64,000 bases of DNA from Cheilinus undulatus (Eukaryota > Chordata > Actinopteri > Labriformes > Labridae). Under the pieces are notes generated by a model, which saw nothing but the letters and a program-made list of their open reading frames with translations, had not been told where the DNA came from and did not search any database. The stretch lies in NCBI RefSeq assembly GCF_018320785.1, contig NC_054878.1, positions 43,189,023-43,253,022 on the forward strand, written 5' to 3'. The translations under genes and the position numbers were made by a program. This document shows, piece by piece, positions 1 to 11,900 of this stretch (positions are counted from its first letter, which is position 1; each line of letters opens with the position of its first letter).

Positions 1-169
1 TCCTATTTTGGAAGAGGTATGATGGTGCAACAGCAAAGTAGAAAGCCTTGACAACAAGACAACAAATCCCCACAGAGGAGAAAATCCACCCCTGTGGCTA
101 GGAAGAAATCCAAGTAAAGGGAGTTCTTTCACAGTAAATCACAATAAATTTTAAACAGGAAAAAATATA

Positions 170-1470
170 TAGTGCTGTGAGAAAGTACCTACCCTTTTCT
201 TACTTGTCTGCATATTTGTCACTCTTGAATATTCAGATCATCAAACAAACTTTAATATTAGACAAAGATAACCTGAGTTAAAACAAAGTGCATTTCATTT
301 TTAGATGATGATTTCACTGAACAAGGGAAAAAGCCATCCAAAACCTGCATGGCCCTATGTGACAAGGTCATTGCCCCCTAAACACAAACTAAGAATTTAG
401 TCCCACTCCTCTTTGCATACTTGTTTTAATTCAGCCACATTGGAGGTTTTTCTATCATAAACTGCCTCCTTTGGGTTATGCCAAAGCATCTCAATCAGAT
501 TAAAGTCCAGACTTTGACTAGGCCACCTCAAAACCTTTGTTTTGTTTGAAGCCATTCAGAGGTGGACTTGCTGGTGATTCAGATCATTGTCCTGCTGCAT
601 AATCCAAGTTTGCTTGAGGATGAGGTCATGAACTGATGGATGGACATTCTCATTCAAAATGTTCATGGCTCCATCAATTGGTCCAGTTCCTGCTACAACA
701 CACCTTACAAAAGTTCAAGATCTGTCCTGTCAGTTCAAACAATATTTTTTCAAAAGTCTTGGGGATCATCAGGATTCTTTTTATTCAAATGTGAGACAAG
801 CTTTTGTGTTCTTTTTGGCTGCAGTGGTTTTGGCCTTGGACCACTCCCATGGAGGCAAGTGAGGCCTGCAGGTCTTTAGATGTTGTTCTGGGTTCTTATG
901 GGACCTCCTAGATGAAGCGCAGATGCACTCTTGGAGTAATTTTGGTTGGCCGGCCACTCCTGAGAAGGATCACTCCTGTCCCAAGTTTTCTCCACTTGTG
1001 GATAATGGCTCTCACTGTGGTTCACTGGAGTTTCAAAGCCTTATAAATGTCTTTGTAGCCCTTTCTAGACTGATAGATGTCAATCTATTAGTATTTACAA
1101 GGTGCCATGATATGTTGCTTTTTGAGATCTTGTAGCCTACTTCACTTTGTCAGAGGTTCTGTTTAAAGGATTTCTGGATTCAGTAGGTGTGGCAGTAGTC
1201 AGGTCTGGGTGTGGGTAGTGAAATTGAACTCAGCTTTCCAAAAAACTATGGTTAATCACAGATAATTCATGATTAAACATGGGTGGGCAATTACTTTCTC
1301 ACATCAGTGCAGGTAGGTTTGGATGGCTTGTCCCTTATTAAATGAAATGAAATTTATTTACTCGAGATCTCTTTTTCTGATTATGAAATTTGTTTGAAGA
1401 TCTGAAACATTTAAGTCTGACAAATATGCAAAAATAAGAAAGGAGGGGGACAATACTTTTTACAGCACTG
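170..1470 (-). mobile_element. Tc1-like transposon, decayed, minus strand
   Basis: The ends read (TA)TAGTGCTGTGAGAAAGTA and, inverted, (TA)CAGTGCTGTAAAAAGTA, each followed by related sequence for about 100 bp, with TA on both outer sides. The minus strand between about 500 and 400 reads like the end of a Tc1 transposase (SLDFNLIEMLWH then EEW, corresponding to the usual DLNPIENLW and EEW). Many frame breaks are present and no intact transposase remains. The same family recurs at 39385-39860 and 43088-45530. Confidence 0.75.
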
Positions 1471-2147
1471 TATCTATGACCAGTTGAACATTTATATAAT
1501 AATAGAAAAATATTGTTAGCAATGGGGATACACCAAACTATAACGGTGTAAACTATAACTATAGTGGTACAGACCTAAAACTTAAGGTCTTCAACTGAAG
1601 TTTAAGGAACGAGAATAAATGAAGGAATTACTTCAGCTGACTTTAATCCTGCCTAAGGTAGATGAAGCCCAAATTAGTTTTTTTTAAGTATCTCCCAAGT
1701 GCTGTTAAACAGGGCAAGGATTTTTTAACAGCTCTTCCAAACATCTTTGTTTTATTTTAGATTCTTAGCTACATTATTTTACTTTGGATGCAGACTAAAA
1801 ATTATTTCACAAAAGCAAAAAACTACCAGTGTCTAAATTGTTACTGCCCTTCAGAACTGACCTTTTTGATAAGCCACAGCACAAACAACTGTCGTGTAAT
1901 GATGTGCTTTAACTTTGTAATGCTCAAATCAAGTTAAACCTGAGGGTTATCACCAAATCTAAACTCAGTATAAAAACTTCAGTGAGGGTTTGAGCAGTCA
2001 CTGGAGAAAGCATCGTGGAAAAAAAAAAAAAAAACAAAGAAATCAGTTTATACTTGAGAAAAAGATTTGTTGATGCTCACACAGCAGTAGAAGGATCTCC
2101 AAAGTTATAACAGCGCTCCCAAGAGTCAAGAATTGGACTGAGAAGTA

Positions 2148-2639
2148 AAGCTGTGAAAAAATATCGATACAGCAATATATCGCAATACTTTGACATCCAA
2201 TACAATATCGATACTTCAACTCTTAATATCAATTTTTTATAAAAAGTAAAAATTCATATTTTAGCCGAGTTGTTAGTAAAATACGACTTCCGCACCTCCA
2301 CATGGCTTACAAAATAACAACACCTGCACAATTCAAAGCAGACGTTTGGAAGCATTTAGGCTTCAAAGTTAAAACAGGGAGCACAAACAGCGAGTTAGAG
2401 AAAGGAAATGTCGTTTGCAAGCTCTGTCTTGCTGCTGTGAAATATAATGGGAACACCACCAATGTATTGTGTGATTTACATACACATCATCTCTATATTT
2501 TTCTTAGTTAACTGTGTAGAATATCGCTATATATTACAATATCATGATATCCTGATATATCGTGATACCATCGTATCGTGACCCAAGTATCGTGATGCGT
2601 TTCTCATCGTGAGGTTCTTGCCAAAACTCACCCCTACTG
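2148..2639 (+). mobile_element. Non-autonomous hAT-like element with BED-finger relic
   Basis: Flanked by a direct repeat of at least 8 bp (CTGAGAAGTA at 2138-2147 and 2637-2646) inside a Tc1-like transposase. Both arms are built of ATATCGATA/ATATCGTGATA-like sequence in opposite orientation. An internal stretch at 2302-2511 encodes 69 aa with FKADVWKHLGF and NVVCKLC, which resembles the start of a BED zinc finger of hAT transposases. The second half of the finger and the catalytic domain are missing. Confidence 0.65.
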
Positions 2640-2990
2640 AGAAGTATCATGAAGAAACTCAAAAAGAGCCACAAAATATAGAACAAGTCTGGTAGAAGTA
2701 GGAAGAGAAAGATTTCAAAGACTGTTGAAAGAAAACTAGTGAGAGATGTGTCTAAAGACCTCAGAACAACTGCCAAGACACTAGTGAAGAACTTATCCAA
2801 CTCTACTTCTGCAGAAAAGTCACCTTGCATGCTAAGGACAACCTGGAGAAATATTTTGCATACTGGAAGAAAGTCCTTTGGTTAGATAAGATCAAACTAG
2901 AGCTTTTTGGCCATAGAAACACTGCTTATGTTTGGAGAAGAAGGGAGACGCATGCAATCCAAGGAACACCGTCCCCACGACAGTAGGAGT

Positions 2991-3548
2991 CAGTGTTGAT
3001 TTTGGCAGCTATTTTTAATTTTAGTCTTAGTTTTAGTCTTTAAATGAAATGCATTTTGGTTTTAGTCACATTTTAGTCATTTCAACCCTTTTTAGTTTAA
3101 TTTTTATCTAGTTTTAGTTTAGTTTTAGTCGATAAAAACTCAAAACATTTTAGTCAAGTTTTAGTCCATAAAAAGCCCTCGCATTTTAGTCTTTACTTTT
3201 AGTCCAAGCATTTATTTTCTTGCCTAAATTTGGTACCAAATCATGGTAATGTGTTCTCTGCACTCTGCCAAACCTGGGGTCCCTGCTTTCTACAGCTGAG
3301 AGGCAGAATAGATACAGCTGCATTGTTTTTTTGACAAATTTACCCACAGTGGAGAAATATAACAGATTTTGAATGCCCGATGAAAATTACATTACATTTT
3401 AGTCTAGTTTTAGTCATTTTGACAAAAATTAAACTTAGTTTATGTCAGTTTTAGTCATCACAGATCTATTTTTGTTAGTGTTAGTCTAGTTTTTGTCATG
3501 GAAAAAAAGGCTGTCGACGAACATTTTTAGTCGACAAAATGAACACTG
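2991..3548. mobile_element. hAT-like MITE with TTTTAGTC repeats, copy 1
   Basis: Starts CAGTGTTGATTTTGG and ends AACACTG; flanked by GTAGGAGT (2983-2990) and GTAGGGGT (3549-3556), an 8-bp target duplication with one mismatch. The interior is dominated by irregular repeats of ATTTTAGTC/GTTTTAGTC near both ends. No coding capacity was seen. Inserted into the Tc1-like element around it. Confidence 0.8.
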
Positions 3549-3968
3549 GTAGGGGTATTATGCTGTGGTGATGCTTCAGCATAAGTGGCTCCTGGTGAAG
3601 AACTACCACCAGAAGACCAAAGTGAACGTTATTGACTGGCCTGACCAAAGCCCTGGCTTGAATCCCATTGAAAATCTGTGGGGTGAACTGAAGACCAAGG
3701 TCCATGCCAGAAGACCATCAAATCTGGAGGAGCTTGAGAGATTCGCCAAAGAAGAATGGGTTGGGACTCCTCAGGAAACGTGTCTGAGACTTGTTGAAAA
3801 CAACAAAAGACTGCAGGCTGTCATCCAGCAAAAAGAGACACAACTGACTATTAGCTTCAGTGTTCAAAGTAAAATAATGTACACAACCTAAAGAAAACTA
3901 GGATGTTTTAAAAAGGCTGTGTTAAAAATGTCTTGCTGTTTAACAGCTCTTGGGCAAGACCTTTAAAA

Positions 3969-5966
3969 ACTGGCATTTTCATAGGAGGCTAATAATTTCA
4001 TCCTTATATTTGAAGCTGTTATTCTAGTTGCAAGTAAATGCAGTAATTTTCTTATCTGCTGATATAATAATAAAAATGTTGTGCGTCTTTATATAGAGGT
4101 ACTGAAAAGGACTGGAGAGTTACTGATAAGGGTATCAATATAATAAAACTCCACCTCTCTCCCCTATATAGAAAATCCTCTGGTTGGCCATAATGTTCAA
4201 CAAAAATAACATTTTTGCACATGTTAAAATATATCTATAAAATTTCACTAGAAGCCATGGATTAAAAAAGTTGTTCAAAGCAAAATTAGGCACAATAAGG
4301 TTACAACAAATCAACAAATTATTAATTTCACACAGGTTTAGTCGTAATTTTATCATCATTAGGGCCTTAAAATGTTTATGACTATAAAAGGATTGCTGAG
4401 TGAATATAAAATCAACGTGTTTCTCCAAGTTCATACAGATACGAGAATTATCGTTTCCGCTGAAAAATATTCCAACCGTTAATAATCCAACCATACCGTA
4501 TTTTTCCATGGGTGCTCCAATTTGAGATAAAAGACAAATCCTGCTGGTTTGAGGGCATTTGACGCGAAGAACACGCACTTAGACGAGGTAGGTCCCATTC
4601 ATAACAAGGCGTTGTTGTCCACTACAGGCTGTAAAGTCTTGTTTTGGTTCGAGGCTTTGTAACTTCACCTCTTCTTGTACGTGTCAAGCTACCAAGCGCT
4701 AACAGCCGTTGGTCTTGAAGTGCTGAAAAAATAAAAGCTGCGTTTATTTCGACCGACGTTTACTTTAAGAAGAGGAAATTCAAATAAGTCTGATGTGCTC
4801 ATAAAAGCGTTACTTCTGTTTCTGTAAAGATACGGAGGATTTCGGTTCCAAAATTGCATCGATATTTCGTCAAATTTATTCCCGTTTCCAGCAAGGCCTC
4901 TTTATTTTGAAAACCTACTCCGGAAGTCCTTCTGTTTTGCTAGCTAGCTCACTCTACTCCTCTCCAAACGCTGCGGGGGCCGTTGCCTCACTCCATCCCT
5001 GTCCGGGAAAATGACCTCCTCCGTGCATTCTTCCCCATCAGCAGCCTGCACGGAACTCCATCCTTAAAGTAAATCCAGGTCCATGTTGAAAACGAAGCTA
5101 TTTTCCGATCCTTACATGATTAATCGTTAAAGATAACACGCTTCAACAAGCTAATTACTGCTCCCCTGCATCTCTCTACTGCTCGTATCCCCGGCACTGG
5201 CCAGTGTTCGAAGGGCTCTAATTGGTCGAGCCAACAAAGAGGGGCAGGCCGCAGAGTACGCTGCACCATATTTGGAAACGACCGCGATATGTGATTGGTT
5301 GATTTTGATAGACCATGGCGTCAACAAGTGATATACTGCAACAAATGGGGTATTCTGCCCCTTGTTGCATCTGCTTATTTTTTGCACATTTTGTTCATTT
5401 GAAGGTATTGTTAGAGCTTGCCTCCCAATTTAATTTGAGCGAACATTATTTGATAAATTGAATACAGGAGTCTCTTTTTTTATAATGAATCACATCAAGA
5501 AAAATTATTTAGCATACAGAGAAATACAGGTTTAATGAGAAATTAGCAAACTAGGTTTAAAAATGGCTGTACATTGATATTTCAGATAAATATGCAAATG
5601 CTTTTCTGTCATAAATGAGATAGAACAAAATATACGGGACTTAAAACATTGCAGTAATAGCTTGAGTTATACCTCCACCTGCTGGGCAACATGCTTATTA
5701 CAGGGACTCAAGTAAAGGCTTTCAAGGTTAATTTATAAAGACAAAATTGAGGAAAAATGTTTTTTTTATTTTTTTTATTTTCAGTATTTAGAGCTGTAAA
5801 TAAAAGAAAAATCATATAAGCAAACAATACCATGCCAATAAATTAAAGTATTTAAGACAAAAACTAAAAATGCGAATTTTTCCTACCAGTTGTTCAAAGG
5901 TAATTAACTATTAATGCAGAAATTAAAAATAAATAATACATTTAAGCTTAATGTGTAAGTTCTTTG
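3969..5966. other. Stretch with no recognised gene, downstream of gene A
   Basis: About 2 kb beyond the gene A stop codon. The part at 4560-5400 is less AT-rich and has several CpG dinucleotides, so it could be an old promoter or CpG-rich spot. Apart from a hairpin at 5337-5369 and A/T tracts near 5760, I see no supported feature. Confidence 0.4.
5337..5369. repeat. Short perfect-arm hairpin
   Basis: TGCAACAA, AT bulge, GGGG, a seven-base loop, CCCC, TTGTTGCA. Twelve base pairs with a two-base bulge. Function unknown. Confidence 0.6.
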
Positions 5967-8900
5967 TTAGTTTATGGTAGCATAGAGGCTGCTGTGATCA
6001 GCAGCAGAGGAAGATTTCACCATGCTGTATGTCACTGCGTCATCACCACCTCGGATCTAAAGGAAATGAAAGAGGATATTTAAAAATATATATATACACA
6101 TATAAAAAATAGAAGTGAAACCAAAAATACCATAATGAAATGTAAACCCACACAACCTACCCATGAAGACATTACAAAGAATCATCCTAATGTGAACAGA
6201 TCATATCAAACCACAGTAAACAAAGCACAACATTTTAAATTCCACTGTTGATACAAGGATGGTTCATTATTAAATATTTTTGGGGTTCAAGGTTTTTCTT
6301 TGTTTGTTTGTTTTTTTGTCTGTTTAGAAATATAAAAGATATATCGTCACCCCAACTCCCAAAAAATTCAGGTGTGTAAATGAAAAAATAAACAATGCAA
6401 TGGTTTTCAAATCCCCTAAACTCATATACTTTATTCACAATAGAACAGGAGTCATCAAGTACATTTGCACAAGTGCCAGATTTAGTCTCGACAGGAACTC
6501 TGGGGGCCGTACTTTCACATGAACAAGAGTTAAATCAATATTTTGGTCTGACTGAAATATTATTGTAGTAGTATTTGTATTTTCTTTCAAAATGCGGGGT
6601 ATTTTTAGTCATTACCAGTGAGATCTATCCCTATTATCTATAATGCAGCAGGCCAAAAGGAGACAGGCCTGACAACAGGACTGGCTGGGCCCCTGAAAAT
6701 CCCAGAGAATGGGCCCTCCACAATTGTGATTTAGCACCAAATTTAACCCATTCCTCACACTTTTGACCACTTTTTGATACTTTTTTCATCTTTAACCAAA
6801 TGTTTTTGCAAGATTTTAACCCCTTTTGAACCACTTTTCCTGCATGTTTTATCCCTTTTGTGCCATTTGTATCCATTTTTGCCACTTTTCTTCTATTTTT
6901 GCCACTTTTAACCCCTTTTCATGACATTTTTTCAACAATTTTTACAACTTTAAAAACAATTTTTGCCACTTTTAACCCACTCTTGGTACTTTTTGACTCT
7001 TTAACCAACATTTTGCCATTATTTAACCCATTTAAACCATTTTCCTGCATGTTTTATCCCCTTTGTGCCACTCTTTTAACCATATTTGCCACTTGTCATC
7101 AATTTTTGCCATGTTTTTGACCCCTTTTCACTTTTTTGCACTATTTTGTTGCCATTTTTAACCAATTTTTGATACCTTTTGCCCCTTTTTTGCTCCCTTG
7201 CATTTTTTTTTCCAAATTTTAACATCTATTCACAACTTTTTCTGCAAATTTTTGTCCCTTTGTGCCACTCCACAACCCATTGTGCAACTTATCACCCATT
7301 TTTGCTACTCTCTAACCTCTTTTCACCACTTTATCTGGCCGTTGTTGCAGCACTTCTGCCAACCTTAACCCCTTTTGAAATATCTACTGATTATGACAGT
7401 AAATTTCAGTAAAAACAGATCAAATATTAAGTCATTCTAAAACTATTTCAGTATTAATTGTTTGTGGGATGGATTTAACAGCTGCAGACATTTCTGAATT
7501 TAATGATCTTTCGAGGGCCGGACAGGAAGCTTTAGGGGGCCGCCAGTTGATGATCAGTGCAATAGAACATAGAAAACACATCTCATGTTGAAACTGAGAT
7601 ATTTTACAACAGGTCAGAGGATCATTTTAGAGAGATAGAGTCAATCAGCAGTAAATATGGGCAGAGGTTCACCAATCTAATCAAAAACTGCTTCTATAAA
7701 ATGTGGACCAAATTCAGAAAAATTTCCCCAACATACAATTGAGTAGAATATCCCACCACCTACAGTCCATAATATCATCAAAAGATTCAGGGAATCTGGA
7801 GAAATCCCTGTGTGCAAAGGACAAGGCTGAGGGTCAATATTGGAGGCTAGTGATCTTCGGGCTTTCAGGGGTCATTGCATTGAAAACTGGAATGATTCTG
7901 TGTTGGAAATCACTACATGGGCTCAGGAATTCTTCCAGAATTCATTGTCTGTGAACACAGTTGGCTGTATCATCCACAAGTGACAGTTAAAGCTGTATTG
8001 TTTGGCGAGGAAACCATATGTAAACATGGTCCAGAAATAATGCTGACCTCTCTGAGCCAAAACTCATTTAAAATGGACTGAGGCAAATTGGAAAACTGTT
8101 CTGTGGTCAGATTAATCAAAATTTTAAATTCTTTTTCAGAAACCACAGACACTGTGTCCTGAGGACTAAAGAGGAGAGGGACCATCCAGCTTGTTATCAG
8201 TGCACAGTTCAAAAGCCTTCTTCTCTGATGGTATGTGGCTGCATTAGTGGCGTGGGCAGGGTACACATCTGGAAAGGAACTATCAATACTGAAAGGTAGA
8301 TAGCTCACATCCAGACAATGTCTCTTTCATGGAAAGACTTGCATATTTCAGCTACACAACGCTTAACCACATACCACATCCATTACAAGAGCATGGCTTC
8401 ACAGTATAAGAGTCTGGGTGCTAAACTGGCCTGCCTGCAGTCCAGACCTTTCACCAGCAGAAAACATTTGCATCAGAAAAGAAAATCACCACCAAGAAGA
8501 TTCAGGACTGTTTAGCAGCTAGAATCCTATATCAGACAAGAATGTCTCCAAAACCCCACCAACTGATAGATCCAGCAACTGGTCTCCTCACCTCCCAAAT
8601 GATTCCAGACTTTTAAAAGAAGAAGGAATGCTGCACAATAGTATTAATCGCCCTGTCCCTACTTTTTTAAGCTATTATTTTTCATGAAATGGTAAAATGT
8701 GTCAGTTTTAACATCTGGTATATTATGTTCTATTGTGAATAAAATATGGGTTTATGGGGTTTAAAAATATATATATTTTTTTAATTTACATTTTACAAAT
8801 TGCCCCAGTTTTAAAACTAATCAATGGACATCTTACCTTAGTTGTACTGTCGGTCTTTTTGGTGTGGCTGATTGACGCGTACGAAATACCATCTTCAGTT

Positions 8901-11900
8901 TCAGCCTACAATGAAAGACAAGAATCTGTGGATTTCTACGAATTCTGATTTCTTTTCCTCTGCACAAGTGATCGCCAGGGCTGGAAGCATTATGCTGTTT
9001 GGTTTTCCATCTGTCTTCTTGTGAGCGCATGTTTCAAGAGCAATGTACAGATGACATTTTGGAGGCCACAGGTCAAAGGTCAAGGTTGCTAGACCTCATG
9101 GGAGCACAAAATCTCAAGAACATGTTGGATGATTCTCTTCAAACCTTGCTTAAATGCCCACTCCGACTAAAAAATAAACTGAATGCAACCCAGTGATTCT
9201 TCTCAACCTACTAATTTACTTTTATTTTCTGATAATTGTAGGGAAGCATCTAACCAGCAACAGCTGGGGCTCAGCAGGTATAGCTGACCATCTCTCAACT
9301 GTCAAGGGTTTGATCTCCTTCTCCTTAAGTTACATATTTATGTGACACTTAACCTCTAATGTCTTTCCCTGCTGTGCCAAAGGTCTGAATCTGCATGGAT
9401 GAGTATGGATGGGGTTGGTTAATACTGATGGCTACTCTATGTAGCACCATCAGTGTTTAAAAGTAAAGAGACTGGGTGAATGGGTACATGTGATTTCTTT
9501 AAAGTCCTGTTGATCAGTGCTTATTACACCGCGTTCCACATTATTATGCAAATGATATTTTTCTCTGATTTTCCTAAATATTAATGCAAATGACAGTCAG
9601 AATATTTTTCAAGTCATCAGCCATTAGAGCATAATTCAAATGTTTTTGAACAAACTTCATAATGACAAAAATATTTTTTTTTTAAATAAAAACCTCAAAA
9701 TGCACTGTTCCACACTATTAAGCACAACAGCTTTTTAAAACATTTTATAGGTTGTAAAGAACTGAAAATGGTCATATGTAGAAATTGCAGCATCAGGGGG
9801 TCATATTTACTGAAATCAAATCTATTTCAATCAAAAACATCTTAACAGGCCAAGTTCCATGTCAACATAGGAGCCCTTCTTTGATATCACCTTCACTATT
9901 CTTGCATCCATTAAACTTATGAGTTTTTGGAGAGTTTCTGCTTGAATTTCTTTGCAGGATGTCAGAATATCCTCCCAGAGCTGCTGTTTTGATGTGAACT
10001 CCCTCCCACCCTCATAGATCTTTAGCTTGAGGATGCTCCAAAGGTTCTCAATAGGTTGAGGTCAGGGGAGGATGGGGGCCACACCATAAGTTTCTCTCCT
10101 TTTATGCCCATAGCAGCCAATGACACAGAGGGATTCTTTGCAGCATGAGATGCTGCATTGTCATGCATGAAGAAAATTTTGCTACAAAGGCACAATTCTC
10201 TTTTTGTACCATGGAAAAAAGTGGTCAGTCAGAAACTCTATATACTTTGTCTAGGTCATTTTCACACCTTCAGAGACCCTAAAGGGGCCTATCAGCTCTC
10301 TCCTCATGATTCCGGCCCAATCATGACTCCGCCCCCTCCTTGTTGACGTCCCGGCCTCATTGGGACATGGTGGCCATCCACCAACCATTCACTACTCCTC
10401 CATCTGGACCATCCAGGGTTGCACAGCACTCATCAGTAAACAAGACTGTTTGAAAATGAGTCTTCATGTATTTCTGGGCCCACTGCAACCGTTTCTGCTT
10501 GTGAGCATTGGTTAGGGGTGGCTGAATAGTAGGTTTATGCACGACTGCAAGCCTCTGGAGGATCCTACACCTTGAGGTTGGTGGGACTCCAGAGGCACCA
10601 GCAGCTTCAAATACCTGTTTGCTGCTTTGTAATGGTATTTTAGCATCTGCTCTCTTAATCTGATGTATTTGTCCGTCAGAAACCTTCCTCATTATGCCTT
10701 TATCTGCACAAACCCGTCTGTGCTCTGAATCAGCCACAGATTTCTTCACAGTATGATGATCATGCTTAATTTTTCCTGAAATATCAAATGTTTTCATTCC
10801 TTGTCCAAGGCATTACACTATTTGACACTTTTTGGCAGCAGAGATCCTTTTTCTTTCCCATATTGCTGAAACCTGTGGCCTGCTTAATAATGTGGAACAT
10901 GTTGAAAAGAGCATTTTGAGGATTTTATTTTTAAAAAATAATAGTTATCATTATGAAGTTTGTTCAAAAACATTTGAATTATACTCTAACTGCTGATGAC
11001 TTGAAAAATATTCTGACTGTCATTTGCGTTGATATTTAGGAAATCAGAGAAAAACGTTGTTTGCATAATAATGTGGAACGCAGTGTAATAGGCTTTGAAA
11101 ATAATATTTGGAATCATTGTTGTGATTTCTGATGAGTGACTTGTTCAATTCTTTCTGTGGTGTGTTTAAATTCATGCTTGGTTTCCTCTATCAATAATTA
11201 TTCCATCCACTCAACACTGGTTTGCTGTAAAGAAATTGCTGTATTTATAAATGTCTTTCTCTTTTTTAAAAACTCACCACGTTTTCATCCGTCCGGGTTC
11301 TCTTCCCTTAAAAAACAGAAGAACAGAGAAACAGAAACCAAGAGTTTTTTTTTTTTCACCTTCAATAAAGAGAAGTCAGATTGATCCAAGCATATTTCTG
11401 GAAAAACTCTGCTGTTGCTCTTACTTTTGTTTCTCCTTTGTCTTATTAGTACCACAGCAGTTATCAAGAGTGCTGCTAAACCCAGAGGCACAACCATGTA
11501 CAACCACCACGGGACTGAAAAAAAAAAGAGATAGAAAACATTATTGGCTGCAGATTTAAGGTCCTTAAAGAAAGAAAGCTATCCATACAGACAGTTCAAC
11601 CATTAATGACATGCACTTCAGTAGGGTCCCTCAGACTAGGCTGAACTGTTAAAAACATCCATTTGTACCCATGTTCAATAAATTTCTGAATTTGTTTTAC
11701 TATGAAACGTTTTTTAGTCTGTTTTGTTTGCAGTGTGGTTGTTTCAGGAATTTAACTTCCAGATTTTGTTGGTGAATAAAGTTGAATTTCCCCTGTAAGT
11801 CCCTCATTGACCTCTGACAGAACTTCCTGGACTCAGACTTGAGAGCCTTAAAATAAACAGTATGATAAATCCCAGTCTTATGAACACAGAGGCTTTATGT

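Larger units (their letters stand above)
1685..3968 (+). mobile_element. Tc1-like transposon split by two hAT-like insertions
   Basis: Outer inverted repeats are recognisable at about 1685-1745 and 3905-3968, sharing GCTGTTAAACAG followed by a TTTTTAACA block. Transposase pieces occur on the + strand at about 2040-2147, 2640-2990 and 3549-3890. The last piece reads NYHQKTKVNVIDWPDQSPG then LNPIENLWGELK, the DDE-region signature of Tc1/IS630 transposases. Two other elements (about 2148-2639 and 2991-3548) interrupt it, and stop codons occur in every piece, so it is dead. Confidence 0.8.
6349..8810 (+). mobile_element. Mariner-like element with long inverted repeats, copy 1 (intron of gene A)
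   Basis: Both ends carry the same roughly 200-bp sequence in opposite orientation (a CCCAATTCC-like end, then TTTATTCACAATAGAAC on the left and its inverse GTTCTATTGTGAATAAA on the right). The middle, 7610-8600, has decayed + strand transposase sequence (for example the equivalents of [16 protein letters not shown] and of the final RQEW region). A hAT-like element (6446-7559) sits in the left inverted repeat. The right end lies only about 27 bp from the splice donor of the 8905-8837 exon. Confidence 0.72.

Noticed and set aside
2302-2511. 69-codon frame as an independent small zinc-finger gene
   Set aside because: It lies within a hAT-like element with flanking duplications and has only half a BED finger.
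4135-4578. 147-codon minus-strand frame
   Set aside because: AT-rich, low-complexity composition, no recognisable domain or signal, no splice context.
11360-11400. Extra tail exon of gene A between the membrane exon and the 29-bp exon
   Set aside because: AG and GT borders exist, but the required phase reads a stop codon, and B and C have no such exon.
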